DNA of 64,000 bases, taken from positions 62,001-126,000 of the forward strand of contig NZ_JABBNU010000005.1 of assembly GCF_012926615.1 (NCBI RefSeq), in the 5' to 3' direction. The notes under the pieces are model-generated. The model was not told where the DNA came from. It made no database searches and saw nothing but the letters and a program-made list of their open reading frames with translations. Both the position numbers and the translations under genes were made by a program. The DNA is from Marinigracilibium pacificum (GTDB taxonomy: Bacteria; Bacteroidota; Bacteroidia; Cytophagales; Cyclobacteriaceae). Shown here in pieces: positions 17,931 through 26,057 of the stretch; position 1 is the stretch's first letter, and each line of letters starts with the position of its first letter.

Positions 17931-18467
17931 ATGCAGGAAGACGATAATAATATAAAATTTGGCGAACAGGACCCAAATAATTATTGGCTTCAACTTGAAA
18001 GACTTGAACGGCTAATAAGAGCATCTGAACTAAAAGCAGGGGTCATATTTTCTTTTCATAGTTTGATTTTAGGTCTTTTAGTCGACAGACTTGATTATTT
18101 ACAAGGACTGTTTGAAGAAAGTATAATTGTTTTGATACTGGGCTCTGCCTGGATATTACTCGTTTTAGTTTCTATTTATTACTGTTTCAGGTGTTTTATG
18201 CCTAGAATGGTACTGAATTACAAGAGTAATGTATTTTTCTTTCGTGATGCGATATATGCTTTTGGAGATGTAGAAAAATTCAGTAAGCATTACATTGAAA
18301 CATGTGGAGATATTAAGCAACTATGCCTCGAACTGAGTCAGCAGGTGCATATTGAAAGTAAAATTATAGATCAAAAGTTTGCTAGCGTACAGTTATCAAT
18401 TAAATATTTTGCCTCGAGTTTTATTGCCCTTATACTAATTTTAATATATTGGGTGGTGATCTTGTAA
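17931..18467 (+). CDS. PycTM (DUF5706)-like membrane effector protein
   Basis: A 178-residue protein. The N-terminal 'RLERLIRASELKAGVIFSFHS' leads into membrane helices at 36-52 and 65-90; a cytoplasmic stretch has N100-V-F-F-F104 and 'FSKHY', then L135-S-Q-Q-V-H-I-E-S-K with 'IDQKF' (150); a final helix is 158-178. This order (D/E-x-K-A-G before TM1, 'N-x-FFF/YFF', 'LSxQVHxxSxIxxxKF' before the last helix) matches the Pycsar transmembrane effector family PF18967, which responds to cyclic nucleotides made by a neighbouring cyclase. I recognised it by pattern only. It lies between the cyclase and HD-hydrolase genes (gaps 44 and 21 bases), which supports a signalling role. Confidence 0.78.
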   Translation: MQEDDNNIKFGEQDPNNYWLQLERLERLIRASELKAGVIFSFHSLILGLLVDRLDYLQGLFEESIIVLILGSAWILLVLVSIYYCFRCFMPRMVLNYKSNVFFFRDAIYAFGDVEKFSKHYIETCGDIKQLCLELSQQVHIESKIIDQKFASVQLSIKYFASSFIALILILIYWVVIL

Positions 18468-18488
18468 TGACACTTTAATTTTTTAGTA

Positions 18489-19076
18489 ATGGATGCATTT
18501 AACAAATTAAAGGAACATGCTCTGGATATTTTAAGGACTAAATTATCCGATAAGCTCCATTATCATAGTATAGATCATACTTTTGATGTGTACCGTGTGT
18601 GTGAAGAGTATATCCAGCGTGACAAGATTGACCGCCATAGAGCTGAATTATTAAGGATTGGCGCTTTAACACATGATATTGGATTTACTATTTCTAACAA
18701 AAACCATGAGGAGCACAGTGTTACTATTGCTACCGAACTAATGGAAAAAAATGGCTATACCGAAGATGAAATAAATCTGGTAGCTGGCCTGATCAGGGCA
18801 ACAAAAATACCTCAATTGCCTAAAACCGATCTTGAAAGAATTATTTGTGATGCTGACCTTGACTATCTTGGCGGAGACCAGTTTTATGAAATAAGTAATA
18901 GGCTTTTTCAAGAGCTGCAAGAATTTGGTGTGATTGATAATATCGATGACTGGAATAAGGCCCAGATCAACTTTCTGGAAAAACATTATTATCACACCGA
19001 TTTTGCTAATGAATTTAGAGAGCCCGGCAAGCAATTAAGATTATCTGAATTGAAAAAAGCTGTTGCTAATGCCTAA
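18489..19076 (+). CDS. HD-domain metal-dependent hydrolase (candidate cyclic-nucleotide phosphodiesterase)
   Basis: A 195-residue cytoplasmic protein. The HD metal site is complete: H30 (HYHSIDH), H62-D63 (ALTHDIGF), a His in 'KNHEEHS' (73/76), and Asp in 'CDADLDYLGG'. This set is that of HD hydrolases acting on phosphoesters. Its place directly after a cyclase and a PycTM-like gene, 21 bases from the latter, suggests it removes the cyclic nucleotide. In many Bacteroidota an HD domain is fused to a DUF5706 domain; here they are separate genes. The specific substrate is not visible. The stop overlaps the convergent gene's stop by four bases. Confidence 0.87.
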   Translation: MDAFNKLKEHALDILRTKLSDKLHYHSIDHTFDVYRVCEEYIQRDKIDRHRAELLRIGALTHDIGFTISNKNHEEHSVTIATELMEKNGYTEDEINLVAGLIRATKIPQLPKTDLERIICDADLDYLGGDQFYEISNRLFQELQEFGVIDNIDDWNKAQINFLEKHYYHTDFANEFREPGKQLRLSELKKAVANA

Positions 19077-20149
19077 TAACTAATTTTGCTACTAACATCA
19101 AAATATAATTCCTCCTTAGCACCTGTATCATTATTCATAATCTCAACCCTTAGTTTCTCAATTCCTTTTACTGAATACTCATTTGGGTTCAACAAAAGTC
19201 CAGACTCGGGTATTTCCTTGCCTAAATAATTGGCAGATTTGATAATATTTCGAGAATAATAATCTCTTATAACAACAGTAACTCTATCTTTTTTTCTTAT
19301 TCTGATTTGTGGAACAATTTTTAAAAATTCAGGGTTATTTATAACAACATTGTTCCGGGGTTCTGCAACCATATCAAGGATGATTTTAGCTGTATTATCG
19401 AAATACCTTGCTATTACCTGATAATTATTTCGCTCTCCAGGCCTGATCAGATCAACATACTCATAACTACCTTCAGCATTACCATAAGCATAATTCTGGA
19501 CATTAATTACTGTATCGAGCCTACTCTTAAACTCTCCTTTCATCCGTTTATATATTTCAAAACGAACCACAGTAGATTTTAATGAGTCAGGTAAATACCA
19601 CGCCAAATTCACCTCCTTTTCACTCTTCTTTACTTTTATATTTAAATCAAGATGTTGTTCGACAGGAATACCATTAGGTTTGGAACTAAGTTGGATCTTA
19701 AACCTGCAAAAGTCTTCCAGGTATCCATCAACCAGCACAATGTAATTCGTATTGGGCATCAAATTATCAAGTGTAAGGTAAACATCATTCTGATTACCAA
19801 ATGATGAACAAGCAAGCACATCATAAGATTGTTTATCACATGGTTCCCCACCTAAAACTACGACCTGGATACCCCTTAAATCTTTACAATCCTGATCAAA
19901 TACATTTAAATATAGCAGGGAATTATCTCCGGAATTAAATTGAAACCATTGGTCATTATGATAAATCAAACAACTTCCAGTAACGGACTGGTCTATGCAA
20001 TTCAACTCTAAGGTGCAATTATCTGTTCGTGAATTAGCAATTTGCTCAATATCTAAAATCAATCGATCAGAGATATTATCATTAACAACCTGAGAAATTG
20101 AAATGAAATAAAAAAAGAATAAAATTGCACTTAAAATTGACTTATGCAT
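19073..20149 (-). CDS. Secreted protein with pre-peptidase-like and fibronectin-like regions, function unknown
   Basis: About 358 residues, start chosen at 'MHKSILSAILFFF' because it gives a compact signal peptide (the frame opens 9 bases earlier at 20158). After the signal, a Cys-rich beta domain (about 30-165; 'NCTLELNCIDQSVTGSCLIYH', 'LYLNVFDQDCKDLRG', 'LTLDNLMPNTNYIVLVDGY') looks like the secreted pre-peptidase-type domains of Bacteroidota. The C-terminal half is a fibronectin type III-like stretch ('VNLAWYLPDSLKSTVVRFEIYKR'). There is no catalytic motif and no T9SS tail. It converges on the HD gene with a 4-base overlap. Confidence 0.6.
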   Translation of the reverse strand: MHKSILSAILFFFYFISISQVVNDNISDRLILDIEQIANSRTDNCTLELNCIDQSVTGSCLIYHNDQWFQFNSGDNSLLYLNVFDQDCKDLRGIQVVVLGGEPCDKQSYDVLACSSFGNQNDVYLTLDNLMPNTNYIVLVDGYLEDFCRFKIQLSSKPNGIPVEQHLDLNIKVKKSEKEVNLAWYLPDSLKSTVVRFEIYKRMKGEFKSRLDTVINVQNYAYGNAEGSYEYVDLIRPGERNNYQVIARYFDNTAKIILDMVAEPRNNVVINNPEFLKIVPQIRIRKKDRVTVVIRDYYSRNIIKSANYLGKEIPESGLLLNPNEYSVKGIEKLRVEIMNNDTGAKEELYFDVSSKISY

Positions 20150-20175
20150 TAACAACATATTTAATTATTGGTATA

Positions 20176-20209
20176 AAAATAAAAAACCGGCTTAATTAAA
20201 AACCGGTTT
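20176..20209 (-). terminator. Intrinsic terminator after the M56-M23 gene
   Basis: A 7-bp stem AAACCGG/CCGGTTT (20184-20190 with 20203-20209) with a T-rich tract on the minus strand. It sits 25 bases beyond the stop of the BlaI/M56-M23 pair. Confidence 0.8.
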
Positions 20210-20233
20210 ATATATTGGAATATTATAATAAAT

Positions 20234-21505
20234 CTAAAAATAATCTTCTGGATTAACCTTCTTTCCATCTTTATGAACTTCATAATGAAGATGCGGCCCC
20301 GTAGATTTCCCTGTCGAGCCAACATAACCTATCACATCACCTTCAGTTACCTCCTCTCCTTTCCTGACAGCTAACTTTTGCATATGTGCATATTTTGTAA
20401 TTATTCCATTTCCATGATCCAGAACAACCAAGTTACCCCAATCTCCTTTCATTTCAGATATTGCAACTATTCCACTACCTGAAGCGATTATGGGTGTTCC
20501 CTCTTTTGCTCCTATATCTATTCCACCATGAATCTTATCGATATTCTTAGATGGAATCTTTACATGCTTATTGAATTTTGCAGTTATCTTAAAATCAAAT
20601 CCCTCCTTAATTGGAAATATTCTTGGTTCAGAACCTACAAAATGAGCAAATGCTGAAACAAGTAAAAACAATGCAGGGACAAGGATTAAATACCTTATTC
20701 GCTGTGCATTCTGACTTTTATCTTTTGTTATCATTTCAATTCTTTGTTTGATCGTTGAGTAATTAAAACTACTTGCTATGCTTAATTGACTAGTTTTTGA
20801 GCTTATCGCATCAAGCATACGCGACAGGTATTCTGATTTTTTTACCCCCTTTGCCAGAACATATTCATCTGCTTGAAATTCGTGTAAAGACCTTAATTGG
20901 CTCTGAAAGAGAAAGACAAAAGGATTGAACCAATTTATAATCCTGAATAATTCGAAGATCAAAATATCGATGGTATGAAGCATTTTAATATGTGCTAATT
21001 CATGTTCTATAACAGGATCATGGTTATCCAATGGGTAATTCCCTGGAATAAAAATCCATCTAAAACATGAAAAAACATAAGGGTAATCAGTCCTGAAAAC
21101 CTTCTTTCCGGATACCTCATACTGTGAGAAATTTCGTTTTCTAAGCTGAAAGAGTTTAACAAGATTTCTGATGAAAAAACCTAGAAATAAAACTACTCCC
21201 AATATGTAAACCCATAAAAAGATTCCATTTAAATCAAATGTATTCAGATTTTCACTTGAACTAATAAAGGTAGAATAGGTAGATGCAGTATCGTTAAATT
21301 CATATATCCTTTCTGAAATAGTTGAAGGAATAAATCCCATATTAATCGAAACTAAAGGTATAATTAATGATACAGGCATTGACAAAAGCAAAACCAGTCG
21401 ATTGAGTTTGTAAAAGGTTAACCTGCGAAAAAACACATAGTAGCCGACTACAATCATGGTGAAAATACATGATACCTCAAGTAAATAAGAGAAAAGACTA
21501 TTCAT
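20234..21505 (-). CDS. BlaR1/MecR1-like M56 membrane peptidase fused to an M23 (LytM) endopeptidase domain
   Basis: A 423-residue protein. The N-terminal part has membrane helices near 5-25, 35-55, 95-115 and 271-290 and the M56 zinc motif HELAH at 168-172, with a further Glu in 'HEFQADEYVLAKG' (209-). The periplasmic C-terminus, where BlaR1 has a beta-lactam sensor, is a complete M23 domain: H326-x3-D330, H374 (YAHM) and H405-x-H407 (HLHYE), all the LytM zinc and catalytic residues. M56 signal-transducing peptidases cleave cytoplasmic repressors; M23 enzymes cut peptidoglycan cross-bridges. The gene overlaps the BlaI-type repressor gene by 8 bases. Confidence 0.93.
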   Translation of the reverse strand: MNSLFSYLLEVSCIFTMIVVGYYVFFRRLTFYKLNRLVLLLSMPVSLIIPLVSINMGFIPSTISERIYEFNDTASTYSTFISSSENLNTFDLNGIFLWVYILGVVLFLGFFIRNLVKLFQLRKRNFSQYEVSGKKVFRTDYPYVFSCFRWIFIPGNYPLDNHDPVIEHELAHIKMLHTIDILIFELFRIINWFNPFVFLFQSQLRSLHEFQADEYVLAKGVKKSEYLSRMLDAISSKTSQLSIASSFNYSTIKQRIEMITKDKSQNAQRIRYLILVPALFLLVSAFAHFVGSEPRIFPIKEGFDFKITAKFNKHVKIPSKNIDKIHGGIDIGAKEGTPIIASGSGIVAISEMKGDWGNLVVLDHGNGIITKYAHMQKLAVRKGEEVTEGDVIGYVGSTGKSTGPHLHYEVHKDGKKVNPEDYF

Positions 21506-21881
21506 TTTTCTTCTTTAATTCTTCGATCTTACTTTCTAATACTTTTTTTACCTCTTCCAGTTCACTAATATCTGAACTCTGTGTGTCTGCAAAAAATGAA
21601 GCAAACTTATTGATTGAACCATCAAAGAAATTACTAATCACCGTTCCGATATGATCTTTAAAATACTCATCTTTCGAGATTTTCGGGAAATATTCATGGA
21701 CCTTACTGTAGGAACGATAATCTACAAATCCTTTTTTAACCAATACCCGCATCACCGTTGATATTGTAGTGTATGCTGGTTTAGGCTCAGGAAACTCTTC
21801 CACGACATCCTTTAAAAATGCCTTTTCAAGCTTCCAGATTATGTTCATCACTTGTTCTTCTGCCTTTGTTAACTCTTTCAT
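21498..21881 (-). CDS. BlaI/MecI/CopY family transcriptional repressor
   Basis: A 127-residue protein with the family's winged helix: 'LTKAEEQVMNIIWKLEKAFLKDVVEEFPEPKPAYTTISTVMRVLVKKGFVDYRSYSKVHEYFP' (about 4-66), followed by a C-terminal dimerisation helix region where the M56 partner would cleave. These repressors bind an operator at their own promoter and are released when the membrane peptidase cuts them. It is co-transcribed with the M56-M23 gene. An ACTAT-ATTT-ATAGT palindrome overlapping the -33 element upstream is a plausible operator. Confidence 0.95.
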   Translation of the reverse strand: MKELTKAEEQVMNIIWKLEKAFLKDVVEEFPEPKPAYTTISTVMRVLVKKGFVDYRSYSKVHEYFPKISKDEYFKDHIGTVISNFFDGSINKFASFFADTQSSDISELEEVKKVLESKIEELKKKNE

Positions 21882-21885
21882 AATT

Positions 21886-21929
21886 CAAAGATATTACTAA
21901 ATAAATAATTATACAACTATATTTATAGT
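21886..21929 (-). promoter_or_regulatory. Bacteroidota-type promoter with overlapping candidate BlaI operator
   Basis: On the minus strand the -7 box TATCTTTG (21886-21893) is preceded by 20 bases and a -33 TTG (21914-21916). The start would lie almost at the ATG of the repressor gene, giving a very short or leaderless transcript. The palindrome ACTAT-ATTT-ATAGT (21916-21929) overlaps the -33 box, and a 20-bp AT palindrome (21933-21952) lies just upstream. Autorepression is an inference from this overlap. Confidence 0.55.
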
Positions 21930-22005
21930 AACATAATTATATATATAATTATGGACGACACATATTATTGATTACCAAACACTTAAACATGATATTTTAT
22001 TATAT

Positions 22006-22416
22006 TTATTCTACCCTTTTCTTTAACGCCTTATTCATTTGCTCAAATCCAGCTCTTGTTTCGTTTAACAATTTTGACTTAAAAAGCGGAACAAGTATTC
22101 CTGAAAAAATCTCCTCATGGATAAATAAAACTTGATTTTCGGAAATCTGATTTAACCTGAAAACATGCTCCCCGTCAAACAGACCTGAGAAAAACAATTT
22201 GCCTTTCCATCTGAATTCATGATTTGTATTCAACACCAGAATTTCTGGTCTAAATCGAGTTCCATCAATTTTAACATTAATCTTTTTACCCTTCTTCAAT
22301 TCTCCACTTATTTCCTCAAAAAAGGGATTCCACATCCGGTGATTTTCAAGATCAGTTAAAATAGACCAAACATTTTCAGGAGATGAGTTTATGGATATTT
22401 CTGTATGGATCTTCAT
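22006..22416 (-). CDS. SRPBCC family protein (polyketide cyclase/START-like)
   Basis: A 136-residue cytoplasmic protein with the typical SRPBCC start 'MKIHTEISINSSPENVWSILTDLENHRMWNPFFEEI' and the matching strands 'FRWKGKLFFSGLFDGEHVFRL' and 'ESGI-type' C-terminal helix 'NETRAGFEQMNKALKKR'. The helix-grip fold has a hydrophobic ligand cavity; the ligand is unknown. The next gene upstream encodes a Crp-family regulator (53-base gap, same strand), so they may form one unit. Confidence 0.88.
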   Translation of the reverse strand: MKIHTEISINSSPENVWSILTDLENHRMWNPFFEEISGELKKGKKINVKIDGTRFRPEILVLNTNHEFRWKGKLFFSGLFDGEHVFRLNQISENQVLFIHEEIFSGILVPLFKSKLLNETRAGFEQMNKALKKRVE

Positions 22417-22469
22417 GACTTTTTTTATTCAAATTTGAGCCAATAAAATATCTGTTGCCTTGATCTATA

Positions 22470-23039
22470 TCAAGAAGAGTGCTTTTTCCTGATCCGGCTA
22501 AATGTTTCCGGAGTCATGCCAAGAAGGGAGGCTATATATTGTTGTGATACATGATTAAATATTTCACGACGATATTTAAAGAAGTGCTCATATCTTTCTT
22601 CCGCACTCATTGATAAAAATGAATAAACTCTATCCTCAAGAGTAATAAAACATTTTGCAATGAATTTATTTTCAATAACAGACCAATTATCAATCTCATT
22701 GGTCAGCTTTTTATATTGAGACTTAGTAATGAGATAACCACTACAATCAGTGAGAAATTCGATATTCCAACGACCAGGAAGATCAAACATGAAACCTGCC
22801 AGATCGGTAATCAATTCACCCGAGCAAGTAATCCATTGAGTTATGTCTTTTCCATCTTTAAAGTTATAAATTCTTAGACATCCCTCGTCTACAATCAGCA
22901 TTTGATTAACAGCGGAGTTTTCCTTACTTAGAAATTCACCTTTAGAAAAACTTACAGGTTTAAAATAAGGTTCGATTTTACCTAATTCATATTCTGAGAG
23001 GGGAAAATAGCTGGAAAATACTTTTTTTAAGACTGACAT
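22470..23039 (-). CDS. Crp/Fnr family transcriptional regulator
   Basis: A 189-residue regulator. The N-terminal part is a cyclic-nucleotide-binding-type beta roll ('FKPVSFSKGEFLSKENSAVNQMLIVDEGCLRIYNF'), and the C-terminus is a short helix-turn-helix ('NHVSQQYIASLLGMTPETFSRIRKK'). It is the common Bacteroidota type in which the cNMP-binding Arg/Glu pair is not clearly preserved, so no cAMP response is claimed despite the adenylate cyclase gene 5 kb away. It is divergent from the kinase gene, with 71 bases between. Confidence 0.9.
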   Translation of the reverse strand: MSVLKKVFSSYFPLSEYELGKIEPYFKPVSFSKGEFLSKENSAVNQMLIVDEGCLRIYNFKDGKDITQWITCSGELITDLAGFMFDLPGRWNIEFLTDCSGYLITKSQYKKLTNEIDNWSVIENKFIAKCFITLEDRVYSFLSMSAEERYEHFFKYRREIFNHVSQQYIASLLGMTPETFSRIRKKHSS

Positions 23040-23110
23040 TTTTCAATATCGCAAAATCGTTTCTTAATTCCGTATTCATAATCACTATATTTACATTCAA
23101 ATTTCATGTA

Positions 23111-24094
23111 ATGCTAAACAACTATTTTAAGGAGAAAATACTATCAGCTACAAAAAGCAATTCAATAAATAGTTTTGAAGTTATTCAAGAGTTATGGAGT
23201 GGTTACGGAAAATTATTACGACTAAATATTTCCGGTTACAAAGATCACAGCGTAATTGTTAAACTAATTGACTTTAAAAAATCAAATTCCCATCCCAGAG
23301 GATGGAATACCTCAATTTCCCATCAACGTAAACTTTTCTCATACGAGGTAGAAACCACATGGTATAAACAATATTCTTCTAAATGTTCTGGTGAATGCAG
23401 AGTGCCAAAGTGTTTAGGTGTATTTAAATATGAAGGTCAGGTTTTGATTATTCTTGAAGATCTTAACATTGCGGGATATCCTGGCCGAAGTTATAATTTA
23501 AATGACACCCAAATCAAATCCTGTCTTAGATGGCTGGCTTCATTTCATGCAACATTTTTAAATACTTCTCCCGATGGACTTTGGCAAACAGGCACCTACT
23601 GGCATCTGGAAACAAGGCCTGATGAATATTCAGCAATGAAAAATAAAGCTTTAAAAGAAGCAGCAAAATATATTGATTCCAAATTATCTAATGCCAGATT
23701 TCAAACTTTTGTACATGGAGATTCAAAACCAGCAAATTTTTGTTTTACAGCTAATGGAGAGCAGGTAGCTGCAGTTGATTTTCAATATGTTGGTGGGGGA
23801 TGTGGCATGAAGGACATCGCCTACTTGCTTGGAGCTTGTACTGACGTCAATGCTTCGCAGGAAAAATCATATCTTGATTTTTACTTTGAGAATCTTTATC
23901 ATTTAATAACTGATCCTTCCATTTTTGATGAGTTAAAAAATGAATGGTTATCACTTTACCCCTATGCTATTGCTGACTTCCAGCGATTTTTAAATGGGTG
24001 GAGCCCTGACCATTGGAAAGTAAATAATCATGCTCTTGAAACAACAAAAAAAGTTATTGCAGTAATCACAAAGGAAAATGGTCTTGACAAGTAA
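23111..24094 (+). CDS. Small-molecule kinase, EcKinase/CHK (aminoglycoside phosphotransferase fold)
   Basis: A 327-residue kinase-fold protein. A Lys in 'HSVIVKLIDF' (51) fits the ATP lysine, the Brenner motif reads V-H202-G-D204-S-K-P-A-N209, and the metal Asp is D223 in 'AAVDFQYVGGG'. The long 'WQTGTYWHLETRPDEYSAM' segment and 'CGMKDIAYLLG' fit the EcKinase/CHK-like group. It should transfer phosphate from ATP to a hydroxyl of a small molecule. It overlaps the phosphatase gene by 17 bases. Confidence 0.85.
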   Translation: MLNNYFKEKILSATKSNSINSFEVIQELWSGYGKLLRLNISGYKDHSVIVKLIDFKKSNSHPRGWNTSISHQRKLFSYEVETTWYKQYSSKCSGECRVPKCLGVFKYEGQVLIILEDLNIAGYPGRSYNLNDTQIKSCLRWLASFHATFLNTSPDGLWQTGTYWHLETRPDEYSAMKNKALKEAAKYIDSKLSNARFQTFVHGDSKPANFCFTANGEQVAAVDFQYVGGGCGMKDIAYLLGACTDVNASQEKSYLDFYFENLYHLITDPSIFDELKNEWLSLYPYAIADFQRFLNGWSPDHWKVNNHALETTKKVIAVITKENGLDK

Positions 24095-24926
24095 AGAATT
24101 ATTCGAACTAAGTCAAATTGCCTGTGAAGCAGCAAAAGAAGCAGGTGATTTTATTCAAAATTTTACTCGTGAAGATATCCTTGTTGATCAAAAAGAAGAA
24201 CAGAAAACCAGGGCTTCACAAGTTGTAACACAGGTAGATATTAAAAGTCAGGAAATCATTCTTGAGAAACTGGCTCCTTCAATTAAAAAATTTAACCTTG
24301 GATTATTAACCGAAGAATCTGCAGATGATAACAGCCGGTTTTCAAATGATTATTTTTGGTGTATAGATCCACTCGACGGTACTCTATCCTTTATTGAAAA
24401 CAAATATGGATATGCAGTTTCAATTGCTCTGGTTTCCCGGTCAGGAGAATCTCTTATTGGAGTAGTCTACGACCCTATTAAATCTGATCTTTATTATGCT
24501 TTCCGGTCTGGTGGAGTATATAAAAACAATGCAAAAATTGAATTATCAGAACCTTCAAATAATTTAAATGTATTCATTGACCGAAGTGCACTTGAAGCTG
24601 AAGAATATAAAGGGATTATTGAGAAAATATCAGGACAATATAACCCAGTAGTTGGTATGGGCGCAGTTATGAATGCAATTAGCATTATCAATAACCCACC
24701 AGGCTGCTATTTTAAAATTCCAAAATCAGGCAAAGGAGGTGGAAGTATCTGGGATTTTGCTGCAACGGCATGTATATTTAATGAACAAGGACTTACCTGC
24801 ATAGACTTCACAGCAAATAACCTTCCATTAAACAGAAGAAACACCACCTTCATGAATGAAAGTGGTGTCATATACAGTACAAATAATAGTATTGCTAATT
24901 TGATAATAAAACTGGCAGGAAATTAA
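24078..24926 (+). CDS. Inositol monophosphatase/CysQ-like phosphatase
   Basis: A 282-residue metal-dependent phosphatase of the inositol monophosphatase family. The signature motifs are intact: D54 ('TQVDIKSQ'), E79-E80 ('LLTEES'), D97-P-L-D100-G-T ('WCIDPLDGT') and W225-D226 ('GGSIWDFAA'). Candidate substrates include phospho-sugars, inositol phosphate or 3'-phosphoadenosine phosphate. Its start overlaps the kinase gene by 17 bases, so kinase and phosphatase may act on the same compound; that is an inference. It ends 4 bases before the convergent DUF4242 gene. Confidence 0.9.
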   Translation: MVLTSKELFELSQIACEAAKEAGDFIQNFTREDILVDQKEEQKTRASQVVTQVDIKSQEIILEKLAPSIKKFNLGLLTEESADDNSRFSNDYFWCIDPLDGTLSFIENKYGYAVSIALVSRSGESLIGVVYDPIKSDLYYAFRSGGVYKNNAKIELSEPSNNLNVFIDRSALEAEEYKGIIEKISGQYNPVVGMGAVMNAISIINNPPGCYFKIPKSGKGGGSIWDFAATACIFNEQGLTCIDFTANNLPLNRRNTTFMNESGVIYSTNNSIANLIIKLAGN

Positions 24927-24930
24927 ATTA

Positions 24931-25593
24931 CTATTCACCCTGCGTCACTAGAGATACTGATTCAGGGATAAGCCCGTGAGCCTCTTTATGAGTTGCCGCA
25001 ACTGCTTCACTACTAGGTGCTTCTGAAAGGCATATAACAGTCCCTGCTGATTCATCAACCCAATAGTTTATAAAATTTACTCCGTATTGTTCCTGAATAG
25101 CAAGGTCTTTATTATGTGCTTCGGCAACATCTTCGGCGGTTACATTTCCTTCACCCAATTCATGAATATCCAGATAAAGGTTATTACCGCCTTTCATTTC
25201 AGCAGCTACTCCATCAGTTACCTCACGAACATAATCAGGGATTAAACCATGAGCATTGGTATGAATTCCAACAACATCTTCTTGTTTATGTGCTTTTGAC
25301 AGGCAATAGACTTTCCCATGTTCTTCGTCTACCCAATACTTTACAAAGTTTACATCAAGCGAATCTTGTAAAGCCAAATCCTTTTTATGAGCTTCTGCTA
25401 CTGCTTCACCAGTAACATTCCCCTCTCCAAGGTTATGAACATCAATAAACATTGTCCTGGTATCCTCTGTCTCAACTGCGACATTCTCTACCGGTGTTTC
25501 TTCTTTTTCTTCTGAAGTTTCTTTTTTTGAACTTTCTTGCTGTCCACATGCAAATAGTAGTATGCAGAAGCATAAATATGGTAAGGTTTTCAT
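24931..25593 (-). CDS. Lipoprotein with two tandem DUF4242 (SCO4226-like) domains
   Basis: A 220-residue protein. A lipoprotein signal (LLFAC) is followed by an acidic linker with Lys/Glu clusters, then two copies of an 80-residue domain (about 48-128 and 139-218). Each reads 'M/LxxDxHxLGEGNVTxExVAEAHxKDLAxQ' then 'VNFxxYWVDExxGxVxCLSxA' and 'HGLIP'. This is DUF4242, whose member SCO4226 binds nickel. The His and Glu positions are conserved in both copies, so both may bind metal. The internal duplication in a lipoprotein is noteworthy. No metal transporter gene is adjacent. Confidence 0.85.
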   Translation of the reverse strand: MKTLPYLCFCILLFACGQQESSKKETSEEKEETPVENVAVETEDTRTMFIDVHNLGEGNVTGEAVAEAHKKDLALQDSLDVNFVKYWVDEEHGKVYCLSKAHKQEDVVGIHTNAHGLIPDYVREVTDGVAAEMKGGNNLYLDIHELGEGNVTAEDVAEAHNKDLAIQEQYGVNFINYWVDESAGTVICLSEAPSSEAVAATHKEAHGLIPESVSLVTQGE

Positions 25594-26057
25594 TATGTGT
25601 GGTAATTATTAACTTAAAGCTCTACACCTAAGTTACTGATTATTAAGGTAAAAACAAATCAAAACGCCAAGCTTTAACTAACGCCATATATAAACTGATG
25701 CTAATAATGAACAAAAATTTAAAATTAAAATATCACAATTAATTTTGGGATTAATATAATTTTTTCGATATTAAAGATTATACATTTTCAACCTTTGTTC
25801 GACCACCATCAAATCTATTTTATCAATTTGGGGATAAGATTTTTGTGTTGAGCGCTTGATTAATATTTTTAAAAAAGGTCAACAAAAAAATAATTATATG
25901 GTATGCTGATTTTTAAAATCTGTAGTTGTGTTCTGTTGCCCGGACCCAAACATTCATTTTCAAAGCATTTAATAAGAAGAATAATTATCCCTCCACCAGG
26001 AAAACAAATTTCAATTAATACATAGTATAATTTTTAACTAAATCTCAATCAATCTCT
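25594..26057. other. AT-rich divergent intergenic region, 464 bases
   Basis: This lies between the start of the DUF4242 lipoprotein gene and the start of the 2404-residue secreted protein, so both promoters should be here. An ATTAAT-TTTGGG-ATTAAT type inverted repeat occurs near 25740-25756. No small gene, repeat element or structured RNA is convincing. Confidence 0.55.

Noticed and set aside
15922-18467. Canonical Pycsar (cCMP/cUMP) call for the cyclase-effector pair
   Set aside because: The cyclase has the Lys511/Asp582 pair of adenylate cyclases and a transmembrane receptor layout, so a pyrimidine product is not supported. I report it as Pycsar-like only.
22470-23039. The Crp-family regulator as cAMP receptor of the adenylate cyclase
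   Set aside because: The conserved cNMP-binding Arg/Glu pair is not visible and the gene is in a separate locus; the link would be guesswork.
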